Origin: PALSA-607 sp963737705
GTDB taxonomy: Bacteria; Actinomycetota; Actinomycetes; Acidothermales; Acidothermaceae
Assembly: GCA_963737705.1 (NCBI GenBank)
Contig: CAVTTP010000008.1
Coordinates: 85,069 to 149,068 of the forward strand
Reading direction: 5' to 3'
DNA: 64,000 nucleotides
The position numbers and the translations under genes are program-made. The stretch's first letter is position 1, and each line of letters opens with the position of its first letter. This document shows, one piece after another, positions 35,299 to 44,058 of this stretch. The notes beneath the pieces were generated by a model. It was not told where the DNA came from, did not search any database, and worked only from the letters and a program-made list of their open reading frames with translations.

Positions 35299-36926
35299 GC
35301 GCCGCCCTCTTGTCGCAGCTGGCGGTCTCGCACCTGACGTCTGGGCTCCAACCTGCCGCGTCGACCCCGGATCCGCTCGCTATCCACTCACCGAGCATCG
35401 AGTACAGAGCGCTCGCGCCGATGTTGATCGTGTTCGGTGCAGCCACCGTCGGCGTCCTCTTTGAGGCCTTCCTGCCACGGCGGCAGCGCGCTTTTGCCCA
35501 GACGACGTTGGCGCTGCTTGGCCTCGTGACCGCGTTCGTGTTCGTTGTCATGAACGCCGGTATCGGCCACCTGCGGCGGATCGTCGTCGAGGGTGCAGTG
35601 GCGATGGACGGCCCCGCGTTGTTCATCCAGGGCACCATCCTTGCTGTCTCAATCGGTGGGCTGCTGCTCATCGCCGATCGCTCGTTTGACGATGACGGCG
35701 ACTTCGTGGCTCAGGCGGCCGACGTTCCTGGTTCGGCCGATGAGCGAGCCAGTGTGCGCGCGGGGTTCACCCACACCGAAGTCTTTCCGCTTGCGATGTT
35801 CGCGGTGGCGGGCATGTTGTTGTTCTCGTCGGCCGACGATCTCATCACGATGTTCGTCGCGCTCGAGGTTCTCTCGCTGCCGCTGTACCTGCTCGTCGGT
35901 ATGGCCCGGCGGCGCCGGCTGCTTTCACAAGAGGCCGCCGTCAAGTACTTCTTGCTAGGCGCGTTCTCGTCGGCGTTCTTCGTTTACGGGCTGGCGATGG
36001 TCTACGGCTTCGCCGACACGGTTCAGTTCTCCGGCATTGCCGACGCGCTCACCTCCTCGAGCAGGGGAGACTCGCTGATCCTGCTCGGCGTGGCGCTGAT
36101 CGGAATTGCCCTGCTGTTCAAGCTCTCCGGTGCGCCCTTCCACTGGTGGACTCCTGACGTCTATCAAGGCGCGCCAACGTCGATCACTGCGTTCATGGCA
36201 GCGGGCACAAAAATCGCCGCGTTCGGCGCGCTGCTGCGCGTCTTCTTCGTTGCCTTCGGCGGTCTCAGCTGGGACTGGCGCCCGGTCATGTGGGCAATCG
36301 CAATCATCACGATGTCGGTCGGTGCGATCGTTGGTGTTACCCAGACTGACGTGAAGCGTTTGCTTGCGTACTCGTCCATCGCCCACGCCGGGTTCATCCT
36401 GACGGCGGTTGCCGCTCTGGCGCCTGCTAGTGCGCGCGACAGCTTGTCAGGGGTGATGTTCTACCTGGTCGCGTATGGCTTCATGACCATCGGATCGTTC
36501 GCCATCGTGATGCTCGTGCGCGACGGTGATGGCGAGGCGAACCACCTGTCGCGATGGGTGGGCCTTGGCCGCAGATCCCCCCTGGTCGCCGGCATCTTCG
36601 CGTTCTTTTTGTTGGCCCTTGCCGGGTTGCCCGGTACCAGTGGCCTCTGGGCGAAGGTGGCCGTGTTCAAGGCCGCCGGCGAGGGCGGTGCCTGGCCGCT
36701 CGTGGTTGTCGGGGTCGTGGCGAGTGCCATCACGGCGTACTACTACGTCCGCATCATCGTGCTGATGTTCTTCCAGGAGCCGCTTCCAGACGGCCCGACC
36801 GTGGTCCTGCCGCAGTTCTTCACCTCGACTGCCATCGGCCTCGGGCTTGCGGTTACCGTGGTGCTTGGCGTAGTTCCGCAGCCACTGCTCAACCTCGCCG
36901 GCAAGGCTGGGCTGTTCATCAAGTGA
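35295..36926 (+). CDS. nuoN: NADH-quinone oxidoreductase subunit N
   Basis: 543-residue antiporter-like subunit, last of the nuo set. Key helices include MFVALEVLSLPLYLLVGM with the proton-path Glu, LLFKLSGAPFHWWTPDVYQGAP with the channel Lys, and YSSIAHAGFILTAVAAL. The GTG start overlaps the nuoM stop after GGGAGG. The prenyl diphosphate synthase gene begins 17 bases after the stop with an AGGAGG site, so it is probably in the same operon. Confidence 0.96.
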   Translation: MSAALLSQLAVSHLTSGLQPAASTPDPLAIHSPSIEYRALAPMLIVFGAATVGVLFEAFLPRRQRAFAQTTLALLGLVTAFVFVVMNAGIGHLRRIVVEGAVAMDGPALFIQGTILAVSIGGLLLIADRSFDDDGDFVAQAADVPGSADERASVRAGFTHTEVFPLAMFAVAGMLLFSSADDLITMFVALEVLSLPLYLLVGMARRRRLLSQEAAVKYFLLGAFSSAFFVYGLAMVYGFADTVQFSGIADALTSSSRGDSLILLGVALIGIALLFKLSGAPFHWWTPDVYQGAPTSITAFMAAGTKIAAFGALLRVFFVAFGGLSWDWRPVMWAIAIITMSVGAIVGVTQTDVKRLLAYSSIAHAGFILTAVAALAPASARDSLSGVMFYLVAYGFMTIGSFAIVMLVRDGDGEANHLSRWVGLGRRSPLVAGIFAFFLLALAGLPGTSGLWAKVAVFKAAGEGGAWPLVVVGVVASAITAYYYVRIIVLMFFQEPLPDGPTVVLPQFFTSTAIGLGLAVTVVLGVVPQPLLNLAGKAGLFIK

Positions 36927-36943
36927 GGTAGGAGGTCTTCGGT

Positions 36944-37939
36944 GTGAGCGAAGGCCCATTCGGTCTCGTCGTGCCCGACCCCGCCCTTGAGGCGGAGATC
37001 AGGGTCGGCATCGACGCGGTCGAGGCGTTGTTGCGCGACGCCGTCAAAAGTGACTACCCGTTCGTGACCGAAACGTCGAGGCACCTTGTCGTTGCCGGTG
37101 GCAAGCGGTTCAGACCGTTGCTGGTCTTGCTCGCCGCACAGTTTGGCGATCCAGCAGCACCTGGGGTCTTGCCAGCAGCGGTCGTCGTTGAACTGACCCA
37201 CCTTGCGACGCTCTACCACGACGACGTGATGGACGAAGCCCTCGTTCGGCGCGGCACGATCAGCGCGAATGCCCGGTGGTCGAACACCATCGCGATCCTC
37301 ACCGGCGACTTCCTGTTTTCCCGAGCATCCGACCTGCTCGCCGACCTTGGTCCCGAGGCCGTTCGCATCCAGGCCCGCACGTTCGAACGACTGGTGCAGG
37401 GTCAGATCCGTGAGACGACCGGTCCTAACGATGGAGCCGATCCACTCGAGTACTACCTCCAGGTCGTCGCCGACAAGACAGGCTCGCTGATCGCGACGTC
37501 CGCACGTTTTGGCGCGATGTTCTCTGGTGCTCCTGAGTCGGTCGTCGAGGTGATGATCCGCTACGGCGAGCGAATCGGCGTCGCGTTCCAGCTCTCCGAC
37601 GATCTGCTCGACGTGACGAGCGACGCGACCGGATTCGGCAAGACACCCGGCACTGACCTGCGCGAAGGTGTCGTCACGTTGCCGGTGTTGCATGCCCGAC
37701 GGTCGATCGACCCCGCCGACGCCCGGCTCCTCGAGTTGCTCGATGGTGATCTCACCGATGCGGGTCGGCACCGCGAGACGTTGGGTCTGCTCCGTTCGCA
37801 CCCAGCGATCCAGGCCGCCCGCGCTGACCTCGACAAATGGGCGGGCGATGCGCGGTCGACGCTGGTGCCACTTCCCGACGGCCCGGCGAAGCAGGCGCTT
37901 GAGTCACTCTGCGATTTCGTGGTTGCCCGCACCCGCTAG
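36944..37939 (+). CDS. Long-chain polyprenyl diphosphate synthase
   Basis: 331-residue trans-isoprenyl diphosphate synthase. The first Asp-rich motif is D93-D94-V-M-D97 in LYHDDVMDEALVRRG, the second is in FQLSDDLLDVTSD, and GGKRFRPLL binds the allylic diphosphate. The residue five before the first motif is Ala, not aromatic, which by the family rule permits long products. Its place directly after nuoN (GTG start, AGGAGG site) and near the UbiA-type gene suggests it makes the menaquinone side chain; the exact chain length cannot be read from sequence. Confidence 0.9.
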   Translation: MSEGPFGLVVPDPALEAEIRVGIDAVEALLRDAVKSDYPFVTETSRHLVVAGGKRFRPLLVLLAAQFGDPAAPGVLPAAVVVELTHLATLYHDDVMDEALVRRGTISANARWSNTIAILTGDFLFSRASDLLADLGPEAVRIQARTFERLVQGQIRETTGPNDGADPLEYYLQVVADKTGSLIATSARFGAMFSGAPESVVEVMIRYGERIGVAFQLSDDLLDVTSDATGFGKTPGTDLREGVVTLPVLHARRSIDPADARLLELLDGDLTDAGRHRETLGLLRSHPAIQAARADLDKWAGDARSTLVPLPDGPAKQALESLCDFVVARTR

Positions 37940-37956
37940 GCCACCGCTCGCCTAGC
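37935..37956 (+). terminator. Putative terminator of the nuo-prenyl synthase operon
   Basis: GCTAGGC (37935-37941, containing the TAG stop codon) and GCCTAGC (37950-37956) form a perfect 7-bp stem with an 8-base loop. It is short and lacks a long T run, so termination strength is uncertain. Confidence 0.45.
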
Positions 37957-38021
37957 TTGCCGTCGTCCGGCCCCTTGTGGCTTGAAATCTTCCCGACGCC
38001 CAGGGGATGACACCGCTTACA

Positions 38022-38037
38022 AACGGACTATCGTTCC
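38022..38037. promoter_or_regulatory. Candidate LacI-family operator upstream of the regulator gene
   Basis: AACG (38022-38025), six bases, CGTT (38032-38035), with the octamer ATCGTTCC at 38030-38037. The same octamer, inverted (GGAACGAT), is found before the binding-protein gene at 39301-39308. The sequence lies 37 bases before the GTG of the regulator gene, a place suited to autoregulation. Confidence 0.35.
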
Positions 38038-38073
38038 GGGTGCACAACCCCCGTCGAGGAGAGGGTCACCCGG

Positions 38074-39108
38074 GTGGTCACTGACGGAGCTGCGCTGCTC
38101 GGCATCACGATCCGCGACGTCGCCCGTGAAGCAGGGGTGTCGACCGCGACCGTGTCGCGAGCGCTGCGCGGCTTGCCGAACGTCGATCCAGTGACGCGTG
38201 AACACGTCCGCCGGGTCGCCGATCGGCTCGACTATGTGATCTCACCCGCCGCGTCTCGACTGGCCAGCGGCCGGGCGGGCAGCATCGCGGTCATCACGCC
38301 GTTCCTCGGCCGGTGGTACTTCTCCAAGGTGCTGAGCGGGGTCGAGCGGGTGTTGCAGCGCTCCGACCTCGACTTGCTGCTCTACAGCACGGGCGACCCG
38401 AGCGAGGAGCATCGGGTGCCGCCGCATCGACGGCTGCGCCGCCGAGTCGACGGGGTCCTGGTGATCGGCCTGCCCGCCGACAGTCCTGATCTGCAGGAGC
38501 TGTTCGAGTTGGACATGCCAGTGACGCTCATCGGCGCGCACAGTGTCGGTGTATCCAGCGTGTCGATCGATGACGTCGAAGGTGGCCGGATGGCCAGCCA
38601 GCATCTGATCAACCTCGGGCACGAGCGCATCGGGCTGATATCCGGCCGCCCGCTGCCAACGCCGTTCTTCCCGGAGAACGACCGGCTGGCGGGCTACCGG
38701 CAGGCGCTCGAGGCGTCGGGATTGAGCGTCGAGGCGTCGCTCCAAGTGCCCGGATACTTCACGATCGAGGGCGGCGAGCACGCGATGACCGCGCAGCTTG
38801 CCCAACGGACGCCTCCCACGGCTGTCTTTGCGATGTCGGACGAAATGGCGTTTGGGGCGCTGCGAGCGTTGCGTCGCCACGGCATCCGCCCAGGTCACGA
38901 CATCGCAATCGTCGGCTTCGACGGGCACGAGATGTGCGACATGCTGGACCTCACGACCGTCACTCAGCCGGCCGAAGAGTTGGGCTCCGCTGCAGCGCGC
39001 TGCCTCCTCGACCTGCTCGACGACCCGGCGCGCGAACCCGAGGTGCTGCGATTGCCCACGCAGCTGTGTGTGCGGGGTTCGACGACGCTGCACCGAACAG
39101 TGGCCTAG
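38074..39108 (+). CDS. LacI-family transcriptional regulator
   Basis: 344 residues. The N-terminal LacI helix-turn-helix and hinge are clear (ITIRDVAREAGVSTATVSRALRG, then VRRVADRLDYVISPAASRLASGR), followed by a periplasmic-binding-like effector domain from about residue 65, with TPPTAVFAMSDEMAFGALRALRRHG and the C-terminal TTVTQPAEELG. The GTG at 38074 has GAGGAGAGGG upstream. It precedes a carbohydrate-type ABC importer on the same strand and most likely represses it until a sugar binds. No sugar-degrading enzyme gene is adjacent to hint at the ligand. Confidence 0.93.
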   Translation: MVTDGAALLGITIRDVAREAGVSTATVSRALRGLPNVDPVTREHVRRVADRLDYVISPAASRLASGRAGSIAVITPFLGRWYFSKVLSGVERVLQRSDLDLLLYSTGDPSEEHRVPPHRRLRRRVDGVLVIGLPADSPDLQELFELDMPVTLIGAHSVGVSSVSIDDVEGGRMASQHLINLGHERIGLISGRPLPTPFFPENDRLAGYRQALEASGLSVEASLQVPGYFTIEGGEHAMTAQLAQRTPPTAVFAMSDEMAFGALRALRRHGIRPGHDIAIVGFDGHEMCDMLDLTTVTQPAEELGSAAARCLLDLLDDPAREPEVLRLPTQLCVRGSTTLHRTVA

Positions 39109-39441
39109 CTGCTCACGGGCTGCATATTCGCCAGCAAAGTGTTGTCGTTTCGAGATGATTCGTCATGGATGTGGTGATCGTCGCTGAGTAGGTTGAGGTC
39201 ACTGCTCGATACGGGCCTGGCAGCGTTTTGTGGACTGCTCCCGTAGTCGTTTGGCACTGGTTGGTACGGGCTCGGCCATGCGAGTTGGCGCTTGATCGTG
39301 GGAACGATGCCAAACCGTAACCGTATACATGGCCTTTTGTGCCCGTCACGCCTTGATCTCGTGCGCCAGGAGGGCCACGATGTCACCGTTTGCAGCCACG
39401 CGGGTTTCTCCCGTGGGGCCCCTGTCGCAAGAGGAGAAACC
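39109..39441. other. Intergenic region upstream of the ABC importer operon
   Basis: 333 bases without a gene. The stretch at about 39117-39200 is richer in A/T than its surroundings and codes for nothing recognisable. The inverted repeat ATCGT-GGGA-ACGAT (39295-39308) is followed by TATACA at 39324-39329, a possible -10 box without a good -35 partner. AGAGGAGAAACC directly precedes the ATG at 39442 and is a strong ribosome site. Confidence 0.55.
39295..39308. promoter_or_regulatory. Candidate LacI-family operator upstream of the ABC importer
   Basis: Inverted repeat ATCGT (39295-39299) / ACGAT (39304-39308) with a 4-base centre, just upstream of a possible -10 box. GGAACGAT at 39301-39308 repeats, inverted, the octamer found before the LacI gene. 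Confidence 0.4.
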
Positions 39442-40929
39442 ATGAGTTTCAGCTTGCCAACCGGCAGGCGCCGTCGCCTTCTGGTCGTTGTCGCGCCGAC
39501 GGTCGCCGCGGCGCTCCTGCTCGCTGCATGTTCGAGCAGCAAGAAGGCTGCCGCACCTGCAGCCAGCACTCCTGCTCCCGCAGCTACGACGTCGGCGGCG
39601 GCTCCGCCCGCGTCAGCCGCCTCTGGCTCCGCGGCTCCGGCATCCGCAGCCACCGGCAGTGGGGCAGCGCCTGCACCGCAGGCCAAGACCTGCGCCGACT
39701 ACGCGCAGTACACAAGTGCCGCCACCAAGGGCAAGACGGTGACGATGTTCGGCTCGATCCTGCCGCCGGAGTCCGACTCGCTCAACAAGTCTTGGGCGCA
39801 GTTCGAGAGCTGCACCGGCATCAAGATCTCCTACGAAGGCTCCAACGACTTCGAGTCACAGCTGCCCGTGCGTGTTCAGGGTGGTACCGCACCTGACCTG
39901 GCGATCATCCCGCAGCCTGGTCTGTTGCAGCAGATGGTCGCGCTCGGTGCCGTCAAGGCTCCGCCGGCGGGCGTCGTTGCGAACGAAGACAAGTACTGGA
40001 ACGCGGCCTGGAAGTCGTATGGCTCCGTTAACGGCACGTTCTACGCCGCACCCCAGAGCGCGAACATGAAGTCGCTCGTGTGGTACTCGCCGTCGGCCAT
40101 GTCCAAGGCGGGCTACACGATCCCAACGACGTGGGACCAACTCGCAGCGCTTTCCGACAAGATCGCTGCCACCGGCACCAAGCCGTGGTGCGGCGGCATC
40201 GGATCAGGTACGGCGACCGGTTGGCCGGCCACCGACTGGCTCGAGGAGACCGTCCTTAGTTCAGACGGTGGTCAGGTCTACGACGACTGGGTGAGCCACA
40301 AGATCACCTTCGAAGACCCGAAGATCGAAGCTGCTATGACCGAGGTTGCCAACTGGATGCAGAACCCGAAGTGGGTCAACGGCGGATACGGCGACGTCAA
40401 GACGATCGCGACCACGACGTTCCAGGACGCCGGCAAGCCGATCCTCACCGGTCAGTGCTGGTTCTTGCAGCAGGCATCGTTCTACGAGGCACAGTGGCCG
40501 AAGGGCACCACGGTCTCCCCGACCGGTCAGGTGTGGGCCTTCTACCTGCCGCCGCGTAGCACGAGCGTTCCGACCCCGGTCGAAGGTGGCGGCGAGTTCA
40601 CCGCTGCGTTCTCCTCCGACGCGGCGACCCAGGCAGTGCAGACGTACCTGTCTTCACCGCAGTGGGCCGACAGCCGGATTCAGGTTGCACCAGGTTGGGT
40701 TTCCGCGAACAGCGGAGTCGACCAGAGCCTGTACACCGACGGCATCGACAAGTTGTCCGCGCAGTACCTCACGAACGCGAACGCGACCTTCCGGTTCGAC
40801 GCATCTGACTTGATGCCGTCGGCCGTTGGTTCGGGCGCTGAGTGGACGCAGATGACGGCATGGTTCGGCACCGGTGCGTCGATCGCCAGCGTGGCGAAGG
40901 CCATCGACGCCGCGTGGCCAGCCTCGTAA
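39442..40929 (+). CDS. ABC importer substrate-binding lipoprotein, sugar type
   Basis: 495 residues. A basic start and hydrophobic stretch end in the lipobox LAAC at about residues 28-31, then about 55 residues of Ala/Ser/Pro linker lift the binding domain off the membrane. The domain resembles family 1 extracellular solute-binding proteins (GGTAPDLAIIPQPGLLQQMV; TGQCWFLQQASFYEAQWPKG), nearest in feel to alpha-glucoside (AglE-type) binders, but the ligand is not proven. Two permease genes follow after a strong hairpin. The ATG at 39442 is set by the signal peptide and the AGAGGAG site. Confidence 0.9.
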   Translation: MSFSLPTGRRRRLLVVVAPTVAAALLLAACSSSKKAAAPAASTPAPAATTSAAAPPASAASGSAAPASAATGSGAAPAPQAKTCADYAQYTSAATKGKTVTMFGSILPPESDSLNKSWAQFESCTGIKISYEGSNDFESQLPVRVQGGTAPDLAIIPQPGLLQQMVALGAVKAPPAGVVANEDKYWNAAWKSYGSVNGTFYAAPQSANMKSLVWYSPSAMSKAGYTIPTTWDQLAALSDKIAATGTKPWCGGIGSGTATGWPATDWLEETVLSSDGGQVYDDWVSHKITFEDPKIEAAMTEVANWMQNPKWVNGGYGDVKTIATTTFQDAGKPILTGQCWFLQQASFYEAQWPKGTTVSPTGQVWAFYLPPRSTSVPTPVEGGGEFTAAFSSDAATQAVQTYLSSPQWADSRIQVAPGWVSANSGVDQSLYTDGIDKLSAQYLTNANATFRFDASDLMPSAVGSGAEWTQMTAWFGTGASIASVAKAIDAAWPAS

Positions 40930-40954
40930 GAGATTGTCCCGCTGAGACGGGGAC

Positions 40955-40990
40955 GCCGTGGCCCGGAAGGAGTAACCTCCGGGCCACGGC
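40955..40990 (+). terminator. Strong hairpin between binding-protein and permease genes
   Basis: Perfect 12-bp arms GCCGTGGCCCGG (40955-40966) and CCGGGCCACGGC (40979-40990), extended inside by AGG/CCT with one bulged A, followed by TTTCTCC. In importer operons such structures partly stop transcription or protect the upstream mRNA, giving more binding protein than permease. Confidence 0.75.
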
Positions 40991-41071
40991 TTTCTCCGAG
41001 CCTTAGGTTTTCACGATTGCGTGCACGACGAATTACCTGCGTGACGAGTACAACCACTACCCGGCAGATGA

Positions 41072-42097
41072 ATGGGAGTGAGCGTGTCGGCATCACATAC
41101 GTTGCTCACGGCATCGACGTTTTCGGATTCTGTAGGCAAGCTCAGCCAGGTCGTCGCAGCGGTGGTCGTATTCTTCGCCGCGCTGCTCCTCATCTTCTTT
41201 CTTGCCGGCCGCGCTACCGGTCGGTTCCAGCGCCCGTTGACGATCGCGATCTTCGTCGGCCCAGCAATCGTGCTGCTGCTCATCGGCCTGGTCATTCCGT
41301 CGTTCCGGACCATGTATCTGAGCCTGCACGGCGCTCAGGCGTTACACGCGCCATACGTCGGCTTCAAGAACTACGGCTTCGCGTTTACCGACCCGGCGAC
41401 ACAGAGCGTCTTGCTCAACACGCTCCTGTGGATCATCGTCGCCCCCATCGTCGCAACCGGTCTCGGATTGACGATCGCGATTGTGGTCGACCGGATGAAG
41501 AATCAGTCGCTGGTGAAGTCACTGATCTTCATGCCGATGGCGATCTCGTTCGTCGGGGCCAGCATCATCTGGAAGTACGTCTACGACTACAAGGAAAGCT
41601 CGCAGCCGCAAGACGGGCTGCTGAGCCAGGTTGTCATCTTCCTTGGTTGGAAACATCCGCCGAACTGGCTACTGACTCATCCGCTGAACAACTTCCTACT
41701 GATGGTGATCCTGGTCTGGATCGAAGTTGGCTTCGCGATGGTTGTTCTCTCGGCCGCGATCAAAGCCGTGCCTGACGAGATCATCGAGGCCGCGCGGGTC
41801 GACGGCGCCCACGGCTTCGGGCTGTTCAGCAAGATCCAGATCCCGATGATCCGAGCCACGCTGGTCGTGGTTCTGACGACGATCATGATCGCCACGCTGA
41901 AGATCTTCGACATCGTGCAGACCACGACCGGAGGCAACTTCGGCACCAACGTGCTTGCAAATGCGATGTATCAGAACGCATTCGTTACGGACAACACAGG
42001 TCGTGGCGCCGCGCTGGCCCTGATCCTCTTCCTGGGTGTGCTTCCGCTGGTGGGTTACAACGTCATACAGCTCAAGAGAGAGCGGGCCAACCGATGA
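41072..42097 (+). CDS. ABC sugar importer permease, MalF/AglF-like
   Basis: 341 residues (337 if the GTG at 41084, which has a better-spaced GGGAG site, is used). An extra N-terminal hydrophobic helix precedes the usual six. The EAA loop that contacts the ATPase is EAARVDGAHGFGLFSKIQIPMIRA (about residues 230-253). It pairs with the next gene, which it overlaps by ATGA. No ATPase gene is present; actinobacterial importers of this class often share one multipurpose ATPase (MsiK type) encoded elsewhere. Confidence 0.92.
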   Translation: MGVSVSASHTLLTASTFSDSVGKLSQVVAAVVVFFAALLLIFFLAGRATGRFQRPLTIAIFVGPAIVLLLIGLVIPSFRTMYLSLHGAQALHAPYVGFKNYGFAFTDPATQSVLLNTLLWIIVAPIVATGLGLTIAIVVDRMKNQSLVKSLIFMPMAISFVGASIIWKYVYDYKESSQPQDGLLSQVVIFLGWKHPPNWLLTHPLNNFLLMVILVWIEVGFAMVVLSAAIKAVPDEIIEAARVDGAHGFGLFSKIQIPMIRATLVVVLTTIMIATLKIFDIVQTTTGGNFGTNVLANAMYQNAFVTDNTGRGAALALILFLGVLPLVGYNVIQLKRERANR

Positions 42098-43041
42098 GCG
42101 CCGAAGTTGTCGAGGTAAAGCGCGTCCCGAGCACCGGCGCGGCCGCTGCGAAGGACATCCGCACAGCGTTCAGTAGCAAGTGGGCATCCATCTTCATCAT
42201 CGCGTTCACCGTGGTGTGGACAGTGCCCACTGTCGGCCTGCTGGTGACGTCCCTGCGGCCCGCCAAATATGTCGCCAACTCGGGTTGGTGGACTGTCATC
42301 GAGCACCCGCACTTCACGTTGTCGAACTACAACACCGTGTTGTTTGGGAAGGACTCGACACCCGCGATCTTCCCCTACGTGATTAACTCCATCGCCATCA
42401 CGATTCCGGCGACGCTCATCACGCTCGCGATCGCGACGATGGCGGCGTACGGCCTGGCCTGGGTGAAGTTCAAGGGCAGCGACACGGTGTTCTTCATCAT
42501 CTTCGCCTTGCAGGTCGTGCCGCTGCAGATGTCGCTCATCCCGCTGCTGCGCTTCTACAATTTTGGCGCGCATATTGGGAAGGTGCCAATCTTTCCGGCC
42601 CTGCATCTCGGCGGGAAGTACTACCCGGTCTGGGTCTCGCACGCCATGTTCGGGCTGCCGCTCGCGGTCTTCCTCCTACATAACTTCATCAGCCAACTGC
42701 CCGAAGACATGATGGAAGCCGCCCGAGTCGACGGCGCGAACCACTTCCGCATCTTCCGACAGATCGTGTTGCCGCTCTCGACGCCGGCTATTGCGGCGTT
42801 CGCCATCTTCCAGTTCCTCTGGGTCTGGAACGACCTGCTCGTCGCACTGACCTTCGCCGGAGGCACCCCCAAGGTGCTGCCGCTCACGGGTCGGCTGGAA
42901 CAACTGGTCGGGCAATACGGCGCCAACTGGCAGCTGCTCACCGCAGGTGCATTCATCGCGCTGATCATTCCGCTGATCGTGTTCTTCTCGTTGCAGCGCT
43001 ACTTCGTACGCGGCCTGCTCGCAGGGTCGGTCAAGGGGTAG
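42094..43041 (+). CDS. ABC sugar importer permease, MalG/AglG-like
   Basis: 315 residues with six hydrophobic helices and the EAA loop EAARVDGANHFRIFRQIVLP near residue 208. The N-terminal 25 residues are polar and cytosolic. The region after FNFLQ-type helices includes FQFLWVWNDLLVALTF, usual in MalG relatives. It closes the importer operon and is followed by a 16-bp perfect terminator stem. Confidence 0.93.
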   Translation: MSAEVVEVKRVPSTGAAAAKDIRTAFSSKWASIFIIAFTVVWTVPTVGLLVTSLRPAKYVANSGWWTVIEHPHFTLSNYNTVLFGKDSTPAIFPYVINSIAITIPATLITLAIATMAAYGLAWVKFKGSDTVFFIIFALQVVPLQMSLIPLLRFYNFGAHIGKVPIFPALHLGGKYYPVWVSHAMFGLPLAVFLLHNFISQLPEDMMEAARVDGANHFRIFRQIVLPLSTPAIAAFAIFQFLWVWNDLLVALTFAGGTPKVLPLTGRLEQLVGQYGANWQLLTAGAFIALIIPLIVFFSLQRYFVRGLLAGSVKG

Positions 43042-43064
43042 CGACCCGGATCTGGATACACCGC

Positions 43065-43100
43065 AACCGAGGGACGACCCACGCGGGTCGTCCCTCGGTT
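43065..43100. terminator. Bidirectional terminator between importer operon and rarD
   Basis: Perfect 16-bp arms AACCGAGGGACGACCC (43065-43080) and GGGTCGTCCCTCGGTT (43085-43100) with a 4-base loop ACGC, ending in A/T on both sides. It lies between convergent genes, so it should end transcription from both. Confidence 0.9.
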
Positions 43101-43103
43101 GAT

Positions 43104-44009
43104 TTACGGAGCAGCTAATACGGCCGCGCGTGGTGCGCGACCCAGTTGCCGCAACTCCCCGATGCCGAGGATCGCGAGCGCAACCCACACCAGGGCGAAT
43201 CCGGCGAGCTCCGAGCCCGGCAGTGCTTCATGTCGCAAGAAGATTCCGATCAGAAACTGCAGCACAGGAGTGATGTACTGCAGCATCCCCATCACGCTCA
43301 AGGGCACCCGACCTGCGGCGGCCGCGAAGAACAGCAGCGGGACGCCAGTCACGACGCCCGACGACATGAGCAGCAGGTCCATGCCAGCCGAGACATGACC
43401 GAACGCTCCGTATCCCTGTGCGTTCGCAAACAGGAGGTACGCAATCGCAGGCAATGCCATCACCGATGTCTCGACGGCCAGGCTTTCGAGCGCGGGAGTG
43501 CGTGCGATCTTCTTGACCAGGCCGTACCCTCCGAAACTCGCAGCCAGGGTGAGCGCGATCCACGGCACCTGCCCATACCCGACGGCGATGACCAGGACCG
43601 CCGCGGCACCGACAATGACGGCAATCCATTGCGTTCGTTGCAAGTGTTCCTTGAGGACGAGGACGCCGAGGCCGATGTTGACCAGCGGCGTGATGAAGTA
43701 ACCCAGCGACGACTCCACAACGTGGCCGGCATTGACTGCCCAGATGTAGACGCCCCAGTTGACGCTGATCAGCAGCCCGGCGAGCACCAGCAATGCAACG
43801 CGCTTGAGGTCATGTCGGAGCTCACCGACAAATGACCATCGCCGGCGAGCCGCTAGGAGCGCACCGATGAATACCAAGGACCACAGCATGCGGTGGGCGA
43901 GAATCTGGATGGCAGGTGTCGGGTCAAGCAGCGGCCAGTACAACGGGAACAGGCCCCAGATCGTGTATGCGACGAGTCCGAAGAGAAATCCTCGTCGCGT
44001 ATCTGGCAT
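43104..44009 (-). CDS. rarD: RarD-type EamA-family transporter
   Basis: 301 residues from the ATG at 44009 (MPDTRRGFLFGLVAYTIWGLFPLYWPLLD), which matches the RarD start; the frame continues upstream to 44135 without family likeness. Ten hydrophobic helices in two EamA halves are seen, with HRMLWSLVF and the mid-protein FITPLVNIGLGVLVLKEHL motif. RarD-like proteins are inner-membrane permeases of poorly known substrate (the E. coli rarD name comes from a chloramphenicol phenotype). It is convergent with the sugar importer. Confidence 0.9.
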   Translation of the reverse strand: MPDTRRGFLFGLVAYTIWGLFPLYWPLLDPTPAIQILAHRMLWSLVFIGALLAARRRWSFVGELRHDLKRVALLVLAGLLISVNWGVYIWAVNAGHVVESSLGYFITPLVNIGLGVLVLKEHLQRTQWIAVIVGAAAVLVIAVGYGQVPWIALTLAASFGGYGLVKKIARTPALESLAVETSVMALPAIAYLLFANAQGYGAFGHVSAGMDLLLMSSGVVTGVPLLFFAAAAGRVPLSVMGMLQYITPVLQFLIGIFLRHEALPGSELAGFALVWVALAILGIGELRQLGRAPRAAVLAAP

Positions 44010-44058
44010 AAGGCCAACCGTAGCCGGAGCACCCGCCGCAGGCCCACCGAGATTCGGC

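Noticed and set aside
39117..39200. A/T-richer stretch considered as an insertion sequence remnant
   Set aside because: No terminal inverted repeats, target duplication or transposase similarity could be seen; left as unassigned intergenic DNA.
39105..39686. 193-codon minus-strand frame over the importer leader
   Set aside because: Most of it is antisense to the binding-protein signal and linker region, and no domain or ribosome site is seen.
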